49,796 bases of DNA from UBA2256 sp964531105 (GCA_964531105.1 CAZHFN010000015.1:1-49796); one strand, 5' to 3'. Counted from the first letter of the stretch, positions 15,024 to 25,150 are shown. Program-made: numbers and translations. Notes: generated by a model not told the origin, from the sequence alone.

Positions 15024-16163
15024 GTGATCAAATTCGCCGATGAAGTGACAATCACTGTCGCTTCTGGCTCGGGCGGCGCCGGATGCGTCGCGTTCAGACG
15101 TGAAAAGTACATACCCATGGGTGGACCTGCCGGCGGCGACGGCGGCAAGGGCGGCGATGTAGTTTTTGTCGTCAAGCAAAACGTACGCACCCTTTCGTAT
15201 CTCCGCTACAGGCAGACATTCAAGGCACAAAACGGCATTCCCGGCATGGGGCGCAACATGCATGGCAAAGACGGCGAGGATGTAATCATCCCAATCCCGC
15301 CCGGCACTGTCGTGAAGGACGCCGACTCAGGGGAGGTGCTCGTTGATTTTTCCTCCTCATCCCCGGGATTCAGAAGTGGCAACTCCAACAAGGCCTTTTC
15401 AGGCAAGGAAGGGGAACGCTGGATATTCCTCAAGGGCGGCAAGGGAGGCTGGGGCAACAGCCATTTTAAGAACTCGGTCAACCAGGCACCCCGTTTTGCG
15501 ATGCCCGGCAAGGCCGGCCAAGAACGCCGTCTTAGGATAGAGCTCAGTCTCATAGCCGATGTGGGGCTGGTAGGCTTTCCCAACGCAGGAAAATCCAGCC
15601 TTCTGGACGCATTCACCAATGCACGGCCTAAAATTGCGGCCTATCCTTTTACTACTAAAATTCCCAATCTCGGCGTGCTTACACTTTACGATCGGGACAT
15701 AATTCTGGCCGATATCCCCGGCATACTCGAGGGCGCCCACGAAGGGGTAGGCTTGGGCATCCGCTTTCTCAAGCACATTTCTCGTACCTCCTGCCTGGCT
15801 TTCCTAATCGACCTCTCGGTTGACAACTGGAAAGAAGCCTTCGGCATTCTCCTGGAGGAACTTAGGGCTTTTTCCCCAGCGCTGGCAGCGAAAAAGCGCC
15901 TTATCGTAGCCACCAAGCTGGACTTGGAGGAATCGGCCGAACGCTTTGAGGATTTCAAGTCTCAATTCCCGGGAGAAAAAGTATTTGGAATTTCTGTCTT
16001 CAGCGAGGAAGGATTGCCGGAACTTAAAGAAGCAATTTTTCAGCAGGTTGTAGAAGAAGAGTCCAATTTCACGGAGGAGGGCTCCGATACCCTGCCTGAG
16101 CTGGACGAAACGGCTCCAGATGACAGTCTATTCGATTCGACGGAAGAGGACAGCCTATTGTGA
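15024..16163 (+). CDS. obgE: Obg-family GTPase ObgE/CgtA
   Basis: Large-subunit assembly GTPase also linked to replication and ppGpp signalling. 379 residues. The Gly-rich Obg fold covers ~1-157 (FADEVTITVASGSGGAGC, GGPAGGDGGKGGDVVFV). The G domain has G1 GFPNAGKSS at 184-192, DIPGILEGAHEGVGLG (G3) and ATKLDLEE (G4, ATKLD rather than NKxD). The C-terminus is a ~40-residue acidic tail; there is no OCT domain. GTG start with AGGGAG upstream. The next four genes overlap in series, so this starts one operon. Confidence 0.96.
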   Translation: MIKFADEVTITVASGSGGAGCVAFRREKYIPMGGPAGGDGGKGGDVVFVVKQNVRTLSYLRYRQTFKAQNGIPGMGRNMHGKDGEDVIIPIPPGTVVKDADSGEVLVDFSSSSPGFRSGNSNKAFSGKEGERWIFLKGGKGGWGNSHFKNSVNQAPRFAMPGKAGQERRLRIELSLIADVGLVGFPNAGKSSLLDAFTNARPKIAAYPFTTKIPNLGVLTLYDRDIILADIPGILEGAHEGVGLGIRFLKHISRTSCLAFLIDLSVDNWKEAFGILLEELRAFSPALAAKKRLIVATKLDLEESAERFEDFKSQFPGEKVFGISVFSEEGLPELKEAIFQQVVEEESNFTEEGSDTLPELDETAPDDSLFDSTEEDSLL

Positions 16164-16744
16164 AAGCGGCGATTTTTGGAGGCAGCTTCAACCCGGTCCA
16201 TATCGGACACCTGATAATGGCCGAGGAAGTCCTCCACGCCACTCATTGCGATACGATAATCTTCATGCCCGCCTTTCTGCCGCCCCATAAAGACCTGGAA
16301 GATCCAGGTCCAGATTTCAGGGCCTCAATGCTGGAGGCCAGCATTGCCGATGCCGGAATCTTCGCCTTGAATCGCTGCGAATTAGATCGTCGGGGACTTT
16401 CCTACACTATCGATAGCCTGAGGTATCTCAAGTCCCAGGGAATTGTGGATGAAAAACCCTGCATCATAATAGGCGATGACCTCATAGATGGATTTTCCAC
16501 CTGGAAAGAAGCCGAAGCCCTTTCTAGAGAGGCTGAGCTCGTGGTAGTGCGGCGAAAAAGCCCGACACCCCTAGCGTTTCCCTATCCCCATCGCTACCTT
16601 GCCAACAGAATGCTTCCAATTTCATCCTCGGAGATACGGAGCTTGATTCAAACAAAGGGCCCCTGGCGTTACCTGGTTCCGCCCGGTGCTCGTGCGATAA
16701 TCGAAGCCAATGGACTTTATGGATATACACCTGATAGAGACTGA
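16160..16744 (+). CDS. nadD: Nicotinate-nucleotide adenylyltransferase
   Basis: Transfers AMP to nicotinate mononucleotide in NAD synthesis. 194 residues. The nucleotidyltransferase motifs are GGSFNPVHIGHL (H14-I-G-H17) and the C-terminal ISSSEIRSLI, equivalent to ISSTxIR. The GTG start overlaps the obgE stop (GTGA). nadD, yqeK and rsfS commonly travel together. Its end overlaps the yqeK start. Confidence 0.94.
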   Translation: MKAAIFGGSFNPVHIGHLIMAEEVLHATHCDTIIFMPAFLPPHKDLEDPGPDFRASMLEASIADAGIFALNRCELDRRGLSYTIDSLRYLKSQGIVDEKPCIIIGDDLIDGFSTWKEAEALSREAELVVVRRKSPTPLAFPYPHRYLANRMLPISSSEIRSLIQTKGPWRYLVPPGARAIIEANGLYGYTPDRD

Positions 16745-17327
16745 GCTACATAAAGATCTTGCGCGCCTCTGCAAACCATCCCGAATAGCTCACTCTGTAT
16801 CCACCGCTCGTACCGCTGAATTTCTGGCTGCGCGTTTCGGCATTGACCCGCATGCAGCGCGGCTAGCTGGCTTGGCTCATGATCTTTTAAAAGACCGTTC
16901 CGTGGAACTTCAATGGGAAACTGCACGCCAGGCTCTTCACATCGACAGACTGGAAAAGGTAGCCGCAGTTGTCACGGTGATGGAAGCAGAGCTTGAATTC
17001 GCAGATAAAATAATTCACGGGCCGGCTTCAGCCGTATTCGCTTTAAAGCACTATGGGCTATCGGACAAGGATATCCTGGAAGCCATTGCTCTCCACTCCC
17101 AGGCGGCACCTCGTATGACACCCCTGGCCTCGGTGCTCTTTGTGGCCGATAAAATGGAGCCGGGGCGAAGCTATGTAGGAGAAGCCGAAGCCGAGGCGCT
17201 TCGCAATCTAGAATTAGATGAACTGCTTACTAAAGCCCTGGGTCTGACTATTACCTGGCTGAAATCGAAAGGGCATGCTATTGCCCAAAGCAGCATCGAC
17301 TTATACAATGCGCTGACACGGCCATGA
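16719..17327 (+). CDS. yqeK: HD-domain hydrolase, YqeK family (Ap4A hydrolase type)
   Basis: 202 residues from the ATG at 16719; an ATG at 16710 is also possible. Metal-binding residues of the HD fold are H25 (SRIAHSVSTA) and H54-D55 (AGLAHDLLKD), with a further ALHSQ and VLFVADKMEP, typical of YqeK. Characterised YqeK enzymes split diadenosine tetraphosphate symmetrically. It overlaps nadD by 26 nt and its stop overlaps lytR (ATGA). Confidence 0.88.
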   Translation: MDIHLIETELHKDLARLCKPSRIAHSVSTARTAEFLAARFGIDPHAARLAGLAHDLLKDRSVELQWETARQALHIDRLEKVAAVVTVMEAELEFADKIIHGPASAVFALKHYGLSDKDILEAIALHSQAAPRMTPLASVLFVADKMEPGRSYVGEAEAEALRNLELDELLTKALGLTITWLKSKGHAIAQSSIDLYNALTRP

Positions 17328-18499
17328 GAAAACTAAACTTCGATAAAAGTCACATCCTGCTCTGGTTGATTGCAGCCCTCTTCATCGCAGCCTTAGTGGT
17401 TGGCATAGTGGTGCTTCGGTCCGAGAGCCTTTCCTCCCAGCTTAAAACGGACCAGCCTATAAGCGTTCTGCTTATCTTCCAGCAGGATAAGAAGCCCGTA
17501 TCCACCCAGCTTTTGATGTTCTATCCATCCAAATCCAAGGCCGCGCTTCTGGATGTGCCTGGTAATACAGCTGTCATACTAACCACGATAAAGCGAATGG
17601 ATAGAATCGATTACATATATAAGGCCGACAATCCCAAAAGCTTTGCCACGGAAGTGTCCCGTTATCTGGATATTCCTCTCAACGGCTACATCCTTTTCGA
17701 CGAAGAAGGTCTTGTCAGCTTTGTGGACTATTTGGGCGGCCTCCAGCTTTTCATTCCCTCCATGATTATCCAGGAGGGCAGCGGTTCTGTCCGACTCCCC
17801 GGTGGAGCGGTAACCCTGGATGGGGAGAAAGTGCTCCAATATCTGCGCTACCAGGAAGAACAGGAGAGCGAACAGGATTCCCTGTCCCGCAGGCAGAAAA
17901 TGACTGTTTCACTTATAAAGCGTCTAGCCTTCAATTCCAGATACATGGATGAAAAGGCTACCGCAGCGGTACTAACCCGCCCCTTAAAAAGCAATTTTGG
18001 CCACCAGGCACTCAAGCTTCTCCTCCAGGAAATTGCCAAGCTGGATGCTGATTCGGTGCTTATGCAGAGAATAACAGGCACCTATCGAGTCGTGGAAGGA
18101 GAGCTAAAATTCTTTCCCTTCTATGACGGAGAACTAGCCAGGGATATGCTCAAGCAGACACTCAACGCCATGAGCAGTTCCACGGTAGTCAGCAGCGGTG
18201 GAAGAATATATACCGTAGAAATTCTCAACGGTACCGCAGAAAGAGGCCTGGCCGCCCGTACCGCTGAAATATTCGGAAGCTTCGGTTTCGATGTGGTGGC
18301 AGTAGGGAATGCTGATGGCTCTGAATACTCCTCCACCAGGATCATTGATCGCCTGGGCGACAAGGAAGCTTTATCGGCCATCGGGGCTGTTATCAAGTGC
18401 AGCAACTTCGGCGACTCATCCGAATACAAGGGCAGCATCAAGGCTGACTATACAATTATACTAGGCAAAGATTTCAACGGGAGGGTATGTGTCCAATAG
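17324..18499 (+). CDS. LytR-CpsA-Psr (LCP) domain membrane protein with LytR C-terminal domain
   Basis: 391 residues. A signal anchor LLWLIAALFIAALVVGIVVL (~13-32) precedes an extracytoplasmic LCP domain (~45-250; PISVLLIFQQ, LLDVPGNTAVI, GYILFDEEGLVSFVDYLGG). A LytR_C domain follows near the end (YTVEILNGTAERGLAARTAEIF). LCP proteins in Gram-positives transfer glycopolymers to peptidoglycan; the role in a diderm spirochaete is unclear. It overlaps yqeK by 4 nt and rsfS by 11 nt, so it is expressed with ribosome-assembly genes. Confidence 0.85.
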   Translation: MRKLNFDKSHILLWLIAALFIAALVVGIVVLRSESLSSQLKTDQPISVLLIFQQDKKPVSTQLLMFYPSKSKAALLDVPGNTAVILTTIKRMDRIDYIYKADNPKSFATEVSRYLDIPLNGYILFDEEGLVSFVDYLGGLQLFIPSMIIQEGSGSVRLPGGAVTLDGEKVLQYLRYQEEQESEQDSLSRRQKMTVSLIKRLAFNSRYMDEKATAAVLTRPLKSNFGHQALKLLLQEIAKLDADSVLMQRITGTYRVVEGELKFFPFYDGELARDMLKQTLNAMSSSTVVSSGGRIYTVEILNGTAERGLAARTAEIFGSFGFDVVAVGNADGSEYSSTRIIDRLGDKEALSAIGAVIKCSNFGDSSEYKGSIKADYTIILGKDFNGRVCVQ

Positions 18500-18869
18500 C
18501 AATTCTCTGGCTTTCGCTATCGCTTCGATCCTGGCCGACCATAAGGCTCAGGATGTCACCGTACTGGATGTTCGCGAAATCGCCGGATGGACCGATTTCT
18601 TCGTGATCGCAACCTCCACGTCTATAACTCACATGAGGGGACTCGCCCGCTTTGTGGAAGAGCAGCTGGATGCCGAGAAGATCAAGGCGCTGAACCGCTC
18701 TGTGGCTAACAACGATGAAACCTGGCTTCTCCAGGACATAGGCGATGTAGTAGTGCACATAATGAGCAAGGAGGCCCGGAGCTTCTACGAACTTGAAAAA
18801 CTCTGGTTCAAGGCCAAGGCATTCACCGTAAGCGCCGAAACCCCAAAAGAGACAGTACAAAACATTTAA
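18489..18869 (+). CDS. rsfS: Ribosome silencing factor RsfS
   Basis: 126 residues. Binds L14 and blocks subunit joining when nutrients fail. Family signatures: KAQDVTVLDVREIAGWTDFFVIATSTS near the N-terminus and DIGDVVVHIMSKEARSFYELEKLW near the C-terminus. GTG start with GGGAGG a few nt upstream, inside the end of the LCP gene. Last gene of the obgE operon, followed by a cluster of inverted repeats. Confidence 0.95.
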   Translation: MSNSNSLAFAIASILADHKAQDVTVLDVREIAGWTDFFVIATSTSITHMRGLARFVEEQLDAEKIKALNRSVANNDETWLLQDIGDVVVHIMSKEARSFYELEKLWFKAKAFTVSAETPKETVQNI

Positions 18870-18878
18870 AAGGAATGA

Positions 18879-18914
18879 GCCACTTTCAAAAGTCTGTTAA
18901 CTTTTGAAAGTGGC
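18879..18914. repeat. Inverted repeat 1 after rsfS (14-bp perfect arms)
   Basis: GCCACTTTCAAAAG (18879-18892) and its exact complement (18901-18914) flank an 8-nt loop. It begins 9 nt after the rsfS stop and is followed by TTTGTAG, so it may work as a weak terminator or 3' stabiliser. The loop is similar to the spacer of repeat 3. Confidence 0.75.
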
Positions 18915-18920
18915 TTTGTA

Positions 18921-18963
18921 GTTTCGTCAATTTTTATGCCAGAGTCATGAAAATTGACGAAAC
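18921..18963. repeat. Inverted repeat 2 (14-bp perfect arms)
   Basis: GTTTCGTCAATTTT (18921-18934) and its complement (18950-18963) flank 15 nt that can extend pairing through ATG/CAT. No U-run follows. Confidence 0.75.
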
Positions 18964-18982
18964 ATACGCATCATAAGGGTAG

Positions 18983-19013
18983 CTTTTGCAAAACTCGTCT
19001 AACTTTTGCAAAA
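18983..19013. repeat. Repeat 3: two copies of a self-complementary CTTTTGCAAAA unit
   Basis: CTTTTGCAAAA occurs at 18983-18993 and 19003-19013, a 20-nt period. The core TTTTGCAAAA is its own reverse complement, so each copy is a dyad and the two can also pair with each other. This could be a protein-binding site or a hairpin. Confidence 0.65.
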
Positions 19014-19035
19014 ACCTTGAATATATGCTTGAAAT

Positions 19036-19067
19036 AAAAAGGGCTGCCCCGAAGGACAGCCCTTTTT
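19036..19067. terminator. Bidirectional rho-independent terminator
   Basis: AAAAAGGGCTG (19036-19046) pairs with CAGCCCTTTTT (19057-19067). A-tract and T-tract flank the GC stem, so it can end transcripts from both sides: rsfS on the plus strand and the acidic-protein gene (stop at 19086) on the minus strand. Confidence 0.88.
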
Positions 19068-19085
19068 ATTGGGTTGATTGATCAG

Positions 19086-19403
19086 TTATTCGTCCAGATC
19101 CTCGTATTCTACATCATCGTCATAGCTGAATTCATCGTCGTCATCATCGAAGTCTTCATCGTCATCATCAAAATCATCATCATCGTCAAAATCATCATCG
19201 AAGTCTTCGTCGTCGTCGAAATCGTCTTCTTCCAGGTCCTCGTCGTCCTCTTCGAATTCATCGTAATCATCATCATACTCATCGTCGAAGTGGACGGGGG
19301 TTCTCAAGACAAAACCTGGATTCCGAGCCGACTGTCCCAGGGTAAGCGTAGCTAATTCAAATTCCGAACCCTTGGATACGGAAGTACTGTTAATGGGGGT
19401 CAT
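19086..19403 (-). CDS. Extremely acidic small protein of unknown function
   Basis: 105 residues from the ATG at 19403, which has GGGAGG upstream; an in-frame upstream start is less likely. Residues 1-39 are ordinary and hydrophobic-mixed. Of residues 40-105, 51 of 66 are Asp or Glu, with aromatic residues spaced every 3-7 positions (F39, Y43, Y47, F50, F62, F68, F72, F78, F85, F92, Y94, Y100). There is no HARE-HTH domain as in RNA polymerase delta. The promoter, ribosome site and terminator are all good, so it is likely expressed well. A DNA-mimic or chaperone-like role is only a guess; the family is not recognised. Confidence 0.75.
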   Translation of the reverse strand: MTPINSTSVSKGSEFELATLTLGQSARNPGFVLRTPVHFDDEYDDDYDEFEEDDEDLEEDDFDDDEDFDDDFDDDDDFDDDDEDFDDDDDEFSYDDDVEYEDLDE

Positions 19404-19506
19404 GGTCGCATCCTCCCTCTGATCTGCTTGAACAAGGCGCATTTTTGCGAACTATGCGGAGAAAAACCAGGATCGTCAAGCCCCATTGAATCACCCTGGC
19501 AACGAA

Positions 19507-19535
19507 AATCTAAAGAGCATATCGAAATCTGTCAA
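19507..19535 (-). promoter_or_regulatory. Promoter of the acidic-protein gene
   Basis: On the minus strand TTGACA (19530-19535) and TAGATT (19507-19512) with a 17-nt spacer. It gives a leader of about 97 nt. With the ispE promoter and the two leaders it accounts for the 229-nt gap between these divergent genes. Confidence 0.65.
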
Positions 19536-19595
19536 CTATATATCGACTTATTTTTGCGAAAAGTGATGTCTAATACTGCATATAGCTTCAGGGCT

Positions 19596-19625
19596 TTGAC
19601 AGAATGTGTCCGGAGATACTAGATT
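19596..19625 (+). promoter_or_regulatory. Promoter of ispE, close to the start codon
   Basis: TTGACA (19596-19601), 18-nt spacer, TAGATT (19620-19625). The ispE ATG begins 7 nt after the -10, implying an mRNA with almost no leader. Confidence 0.58.
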
Positions 19626-19632
19626 CTTGGCC

Positions 19633-20592
19633 ATGGGCGGAAGCATTTCCATCAACGCAGCTGCAAAAATCAATATCGGCCTACGCATAGGTCAGCTCGC
19701 AAGCGACGGCTATCACCGTATACAAAGCGTATTTCAGAGCATTTCCCTCAATGACGAAATAATCCTGGAATGGGATGAGATTATGTCAAAAAGGGGTGGT
19801 GAAAAAAAACTCATAATTGAAGGGGACTTCGATTGTCAGCCTGAGAATACCACTCTCTACAAGGCTGCCTGGTTCTTCATGAGCCATTGCGACATTAGCG
19901 CTACTATTCGCCTCAAGGCACGGAAGATAATTCCGGCTAAAGCCGGCCTGGGGGGCGGTTCTGCAGATGCCGCCGCAGTCCTTGCCCTTCTCAATGAGGG
20001 TTTTCATGCTGGCGTTGATGATCACACGCTCAGCGATTTGGCGCTTAAGATAGGCTCTGATGTGCCGTTCTTTATTCACGGTGGTACTGCATTGGTTTCG
20101 GGAAGGGGGGAGAGGCTCAAAAAGCTTCCCCCCCTCAGAGAAGTGGGAATTCTTTTAGTCTGTCCTCCTTTTGGTATATCGACTCCCTGGGCTTACGCCA
20201 AATTGGACCAGTTCAGGCATGCGCTTTCAGACAAAGGAATAGAGGCAGCTGTTCCCGGTAATGTATCCGAAGCTGACGAATCTAAAACTACAGAGCTACT
20301 ATCCTCACCGCTTGACACCTGGCCATTTATAAACGATTTCACTCCCATGCTGTATAAGGAGTTTCCAGGCTATGCAGCCCTTGAGGAGGCTCTTCGAACC
20401 TTGGGCGCGGGTTTTGTTTCTATAAGCGGTTCGGGTTCTTCTATGTACGGGCTATTTGAAAGTTGCGCCGAAGCCGAAGAGGCTCACGCACGCATAGCCG
20501 CCAGGGCAGGAGGGACTAAAAACGAAAAGGCCTTGTACGACATGGCATTGCATGCAATAAAACCGCTTGAAACAAGTCTTCGACTAGGCTAG
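19633..20592 (+). CDS. ispE: 4-diphosphocytidyl-2-C-methyl-D-erythritol kinase
   Basis: GHMP kinase of the MEP pathway, the same pathway as ispG at the window start. 319 residues (family ~280-310). AAAKINIGLRIGQLASDGYH is the family N-terminus and PAKAGLGGGSADAAA the ATP-binding loop. ISGSGSSMYGLF is the C-terminal GHMP motif. The ATG at 19633 is chosen because a GTG at 19606 lies within the promoter; no Shine-Dalgarno is seen before it. The spoVG promoter overlaps its 3' end. Confidence 0.94.
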   Translation: MGGSISINAAAKINIGLRIGQLASDGYHRIQSVFQSISLNDEIILEWDEIMSKRGGEKKLIIEGDFDCQPENTTLYKAAWFFMSHCDISATIRLKARKIIPAKAGLGGGSADAAAVLALLNEGFHAGVDDHTLSDLALKIGSDVPFFIHGGTALVSGRGERLKKLPPLREVGILLVCPPFGISTPWAYAKLDQFRHALSDKGIEAAVPGNVSEADESKTTELLSSPLDTWPFINDFTPMLYKEFPGYAALEEALRTLGAGFVSISGSGSSMYGLFESCAEAEEAHARIAARAGGTKNEKALYDMALHAIKPLETSLRLG

Positions 20593-20595
20593 AAT
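20567..20595 (+). promoter_or_regulatory. Promoter of spoVG
   Basis: TTGAAA (20567-20572), 17-nt spacer, TAGAAT (20590-20595), lying over the ispE stop codon. A leader of ~35 nt with AAAGGAG leads to the spoVG ATG. Confidence 0.72.
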
Positions 20596-20635
20596 CCACC
20601 CATGTAGCTGTGTACACAAAAGGAGCGTCCTTGCT

Positions 20636-20920
20636 ATGGAAATAACGGACATCCGAATCCGCAAGGTTCCGACTGAAGGAAAATTGAAGGCGTATGTTAC
20701 CGTAACCTTCGATGAATGCTTCGTGGTGCACAATGTCAAGATCATAGAGGGTAAAAACGGCGTCTTCATCGCGATGCCTAGCAGAAGGACGAATACAGGG
20801 GAATACAAGGATATAGCGCATCCTATATGCCCCGACTTCAGAACACGGCTTCAAGAGAAAATTCTCGCGGCCTACAGCTCTGCACCGGGAAACGACCAGA
20901 CAGTACCCGAATTCGACTGA
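20636..20920 (+). CDS. spoVG: SpoVG nucleic-acid-binding regulator
   Basis: 94 residues, full length for the family. MEITDIRIRKV, LKAYVTVTFDECFVVHNVKI and the signature NGVFIAMPSRRTNTGEYKDIAHP are clear. SpoVG proteins, including the one in Borrelia, bind DNA and RNA site-specifically. AAAGGAG sits 8 nt before the ATG. tRNA-Gln lies 38 nt downstream and may share the transcript. Confidence 0.97.
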   Translation: MEITDIRIRKVPTEGKLKAYVTVTFDECFVVHNVKIIEGKNGVFIAMPSRRTNTGEYKDIAHPICPDFRTRLQEKILAAYSSAPGNDQTVPEFD

Positions 20921-20958
20921 TCGGACAGCATCCAACCTTGTGTTTGCACTCGCGTTCT

Positions 20959-21030
20959 TGGGACGTCGGCAAGCGGTAAGCCCCCGGGTTTTGGTCCCGG
21001 TATTCGCAGGTTCGAATCCTGCCGTCCCAG
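20959..21030 (+). tRNA. tRNA-Gln (anticodon UUG)
   Basis: 72-nt cloverleaf: acceptor TGGGACG/CGTCCCA with discriminator G, D stem GGC/GCC, anticodon stem CCGGG/CCCGG with 7-nt loop TTTTGGT (anticodon TTG), and T stem GCAGG/CCTGC around TTCGAAT. CCA is not encoded. A dedicated promoter is not obvious; it lies between spoVG and rplY. Confidence 0.97.
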
Positions 21031-21070
21031 TACGGCATAGTTATGGCCGAATGTGGTAAGGAGATTCCAG

Positions 21071-21724
21071 ATGGAACATTTTGTACTTCAAGCTTTCGAT
21101 AGAAAGAAGTCCACCAAGGGCTATCTCAACGAAAACAGAAAAGCGGGCAAAATACCCGCCATCCTCTACGGCGCCGGCAAGGATCCCAATAATCTCTTCA
21201 TCGTTGCCAGCGAATATGAGAGAGCCCTCAAGAGCATTACAGAGAGTACCATCATCACTCTCGCTGTTGAAGGCAAGAAGCTCAAGGTCTTCGCAAAGGA
21301 ACATCAGCGTCATGCGGTGGACAAGAACATCCTCCACATTGATTTCCTGGAAGTAGAGGAAGGCAAGAAACTCCATGCCCACGTAAGGCTCATCCTCAAG
21401 GGAACCCCCAAGGGTGTTCTGGAAGGCGGCGTACTGGAGAATCCCAGCCATGAAATCGAAGTGGAATGCGATCCTTCAGTCCTGCCCGAAAGAATTGAAG
21501 TGGACGTTACCGGTCTGGAAGCCAACCATGCTCTCCATGTGCGTGATTTGGCCGAGATAAAGGACGTTAAGGTGCTCACCAATCCCGACACCGTAATAGC
21601 CATCGTCAAGTTTGCCAGGGAAGAGAAGGTAGAAGAGCCCGCCGAGGCAGCTGCTGAAACAGCCGTACCGACCGTAGCCGAGGCAAAGGCTGCAGAATCC
21701 GCGGAAACGGAAGCCAAGGCCTGA
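21071..21724 (+). CDS. rplY: 50S ribosomal protein L25/general stress protein Ctc
   Basis: 217 residues, the long Ctc (TL5) form: N-terminal L25 5S-rRNA-binding domain (about 1-95; GYLNENRKAGKIPAILYG) plus the C-terminal beta domain (VEVDVTGLEANHALHVRDL), then an Ala/Glu-rich tail. AAGGAG at 21057-21062 selects the ATG at 21071 over a GTG at 21053. A strong terminator follows. Confidence 0.95.
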   Translation: MEHFVLQAFDRKKSTKGYLNENRKAGKIPAILYGAGKDPNNLFIVASEYERALKSITESTIITLAVEGKKLKVFAKEHQRHAVDKNILHIDFLEVEEGKKLHAHVRLILKGTPKGVLEGGVLENPSHEIEVECDPSVLPERIEVDVTGLEANHALHVRDLAEIKDVKVLTNPDTVIAIVKFAREEKVEEPAEAAAETAVPTVAEAKAAESAETEAKA

Positions 21725-21749
21725 GCACTCCTCGATTTTTAGGCAAAGA

Positions 21750-21788
21750 GGCAGGCCTACGGGAAAACTCCCGCAGGCCTGCCTTTTT
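21750..21788 (+). terminator. Rho-independent terminator after rplY
   Basis: Stem GGCAGGCCT-CGGG pairing with CCCG-AGGCCTGCC with one A:C mismatch and a 6-nt loop, followed by TTTTT (21784-21788). Confidence 0.9.
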
Positions 21789-21831
21789 CTTTAGCGCCTG
21801 AGTTCACGAATTTCCGGGGAAGGAGAAGCGT

Positions 21832-23259
21832 ATGGATCCGGTTGAGCGTATCCACAAAGGAGTCAAGGCCGGACTTTCCCACCTGAGCCCGGGAAGCCCC
21901 GTACTCCTGGCCTATTCCGGCGGCGTTGATTCCACAGTGCTGCTCTCCGCATTAGTCGCACTGGACACCCGACCACTGACCGCTCTTCACGTTGTGCATA
22001 ACCTCAGGCCCAAAGCAGAACTGGAGGCTGAGCACCAAAAAGTTATAGAAAACTGCTCCCGGCTCGCTGTGCGTCTTATTATCGCCACGGTTGCCCCTGG
22101 CGCCATCGAAGCCTTGGCAGCAAAAAAAGATATTGGCATTGAGGCTGCGGCCAGAGAAATCCGCTACGGCATCCTTTTCCGTCAAGCCAGGCGCTTGGGT
22201 TTTTCGACACTATGCACGGCCCATAATTCCGACGATCAACTGGAAACCCTCCTTGGACGATTCCTCGGATCTTCCAGCATAGAGGGGCTTCAGGGCATCA
22301 GGGCGCAACGCCAGCTCGAGAACGGCCTCAATCTATGCAGGCCCTTGCTGTTCGCCCCCAGAACCCTCATTGACGCATACGCCGAAGCCGAAAAACTCGT
22401 CGTTTCCCAGGATTCCACCAACCGCTCTACGAAGTACCAGCGAAACAGAATTCGCCTGAACCTGGTGCCCCTTCTGGACAGGGATTTTCCCGGCTGGAGA
22501 AATGGTCTGACCGGCACCTCTAAAAAACTCAAGGACGACGCTGCAGTTCTGGAGGGTCTTCTGGACAAAGCCCTCAAAAATTCTGACATTAGCTTTGTAG
22601 ATGGCGGGGTGAGCTTCGACCTAAGGCAGTTTTTGCTGCTCCCCTTGAGTCTGCAAATCCGTTTGGTGGCTTACTGCCTTAGGAAACTAACAGGAAGAGG
22701 CAGAATTTCCCATAAAGCCATAGCTGAAGCCTGCAGCTCTATACGCGCGGGTACTTTTGGAGTCGATCTTCTGGAATACAGGTTCGAGAAGAAAGGCACA
22801 CATCTGCAAATCTTCCCCATACTTGATTTTCGGACCAAACACGGGTATTTTTTCCGTGTTGAGGAAGCAGGAAAATATTGTAGCGGGGCTTTTTGCGTAC
22901 AATGTTTCTGGCGGGATGGAAAAAGCGGGCCTGAAGGTTCTCCCATACAAGAACCCCGGGCTTATAAATCTCTGGTCGAAGGTTCTTTCAGCTTTCCGCT
23001 GGCGGTAAGAAGCAGAAAACCTGGCGATACCATACTGTGCGATGGAAGGCACAGAAGGATCGATGACCTTCTGTCCTCCTGGCGAATCGATGAAGCACAT
23101 AGAGATTGGATCCCCCTTGTCGAAGACAGGGAGGGCATTGTTGCGGTTCTGGCCTCCTGCCTCGGTAAAGAGGGCTTTAACCATAATAAATTCAGGGATT
23201 ACTCCGGGACCCGGGAGGGCAGGAGACTCGCTATCTGTATAAAAGGAGCTGGTTTTTAG
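21832..23259 (+). CDS. tilS: tRNA(Ile)-lysidine synthase TilS
   Basis: Modifies C34 of the tRNA-Ile CAU anticodon to lysidine. 475 residues. The PP-loop ATP site SGGVDS is at 29-34, with TAHNSDDQLETLLGRF and an RNRIRLNLVPLL region after it. The C-terminal lysidine synthetase domain includes VRSRKPGDTI. GGGAAGGAG precedes the ATG. It abuts ftsH directly (stop 23259, start 23260), the tilS-ftsH order seen in many bacteria. Confidence 0.95.
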   Translation: MDPVERIHKGVKAGLSHLSPGSPVLLAYSGGVDSTVLLSALVALDTRPLTALHVVHNLRPKAELEAEHQKVIENCSRLAVRLIIATVAPGAIEALAAKKDIGIEAAAREIRYGILFRQARRLGFSTLCTAHNSDDQLETLLGRFLGSSSIEGLQGIRAQRQLENGLNLCRPLLFAPRTLIDAYAEAEKLVVSQDSTNRSTKYQRNRIRLNLVPLLDRDFPGWRNGLTGTSKKLKDDAAVLEGLLDKALKNSDISFVDGGVSFDLRQFLLLPLSLQIRLVAYCLRKLTGRGRISHKAIAEACSSIRAGTFGVDLLEYRFEKKGTHLQIFPILDFRTKHGYFFRVEEAGKYCSGAFCVQCFWRDGKSGPEGSPIQEPRAYKSLVEGSFSFPLAVRSRKPGDTILCDGRHRRIDDLLSSWRIDEAHRDWIPLVEDREGIVAVLASCLGKEGFNHNKFRDYSGTREGRRLAICIKGAGF

Positions 23260-25146
<1,887 letters not shown>

Positions 25147-25150
25147 GTCC

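Noticed and set aside
19098..19290. Triplet-repeat-like tract (ATC/GTC units)
   Set aside because: It is explained by the Asp/Glu codons of the acidic protein on the minus strand, not by an independent microsatellite.
19428..19622. 64-codon ORF with a CxxC...H...C zinc-finger-like pattern on the plus strand
   Set aside because: It starts at TTG without a ribosome site, lies over the acidic-gene leader and promoter and runs into the ispE promoter. The Cys pattern is probably chance.
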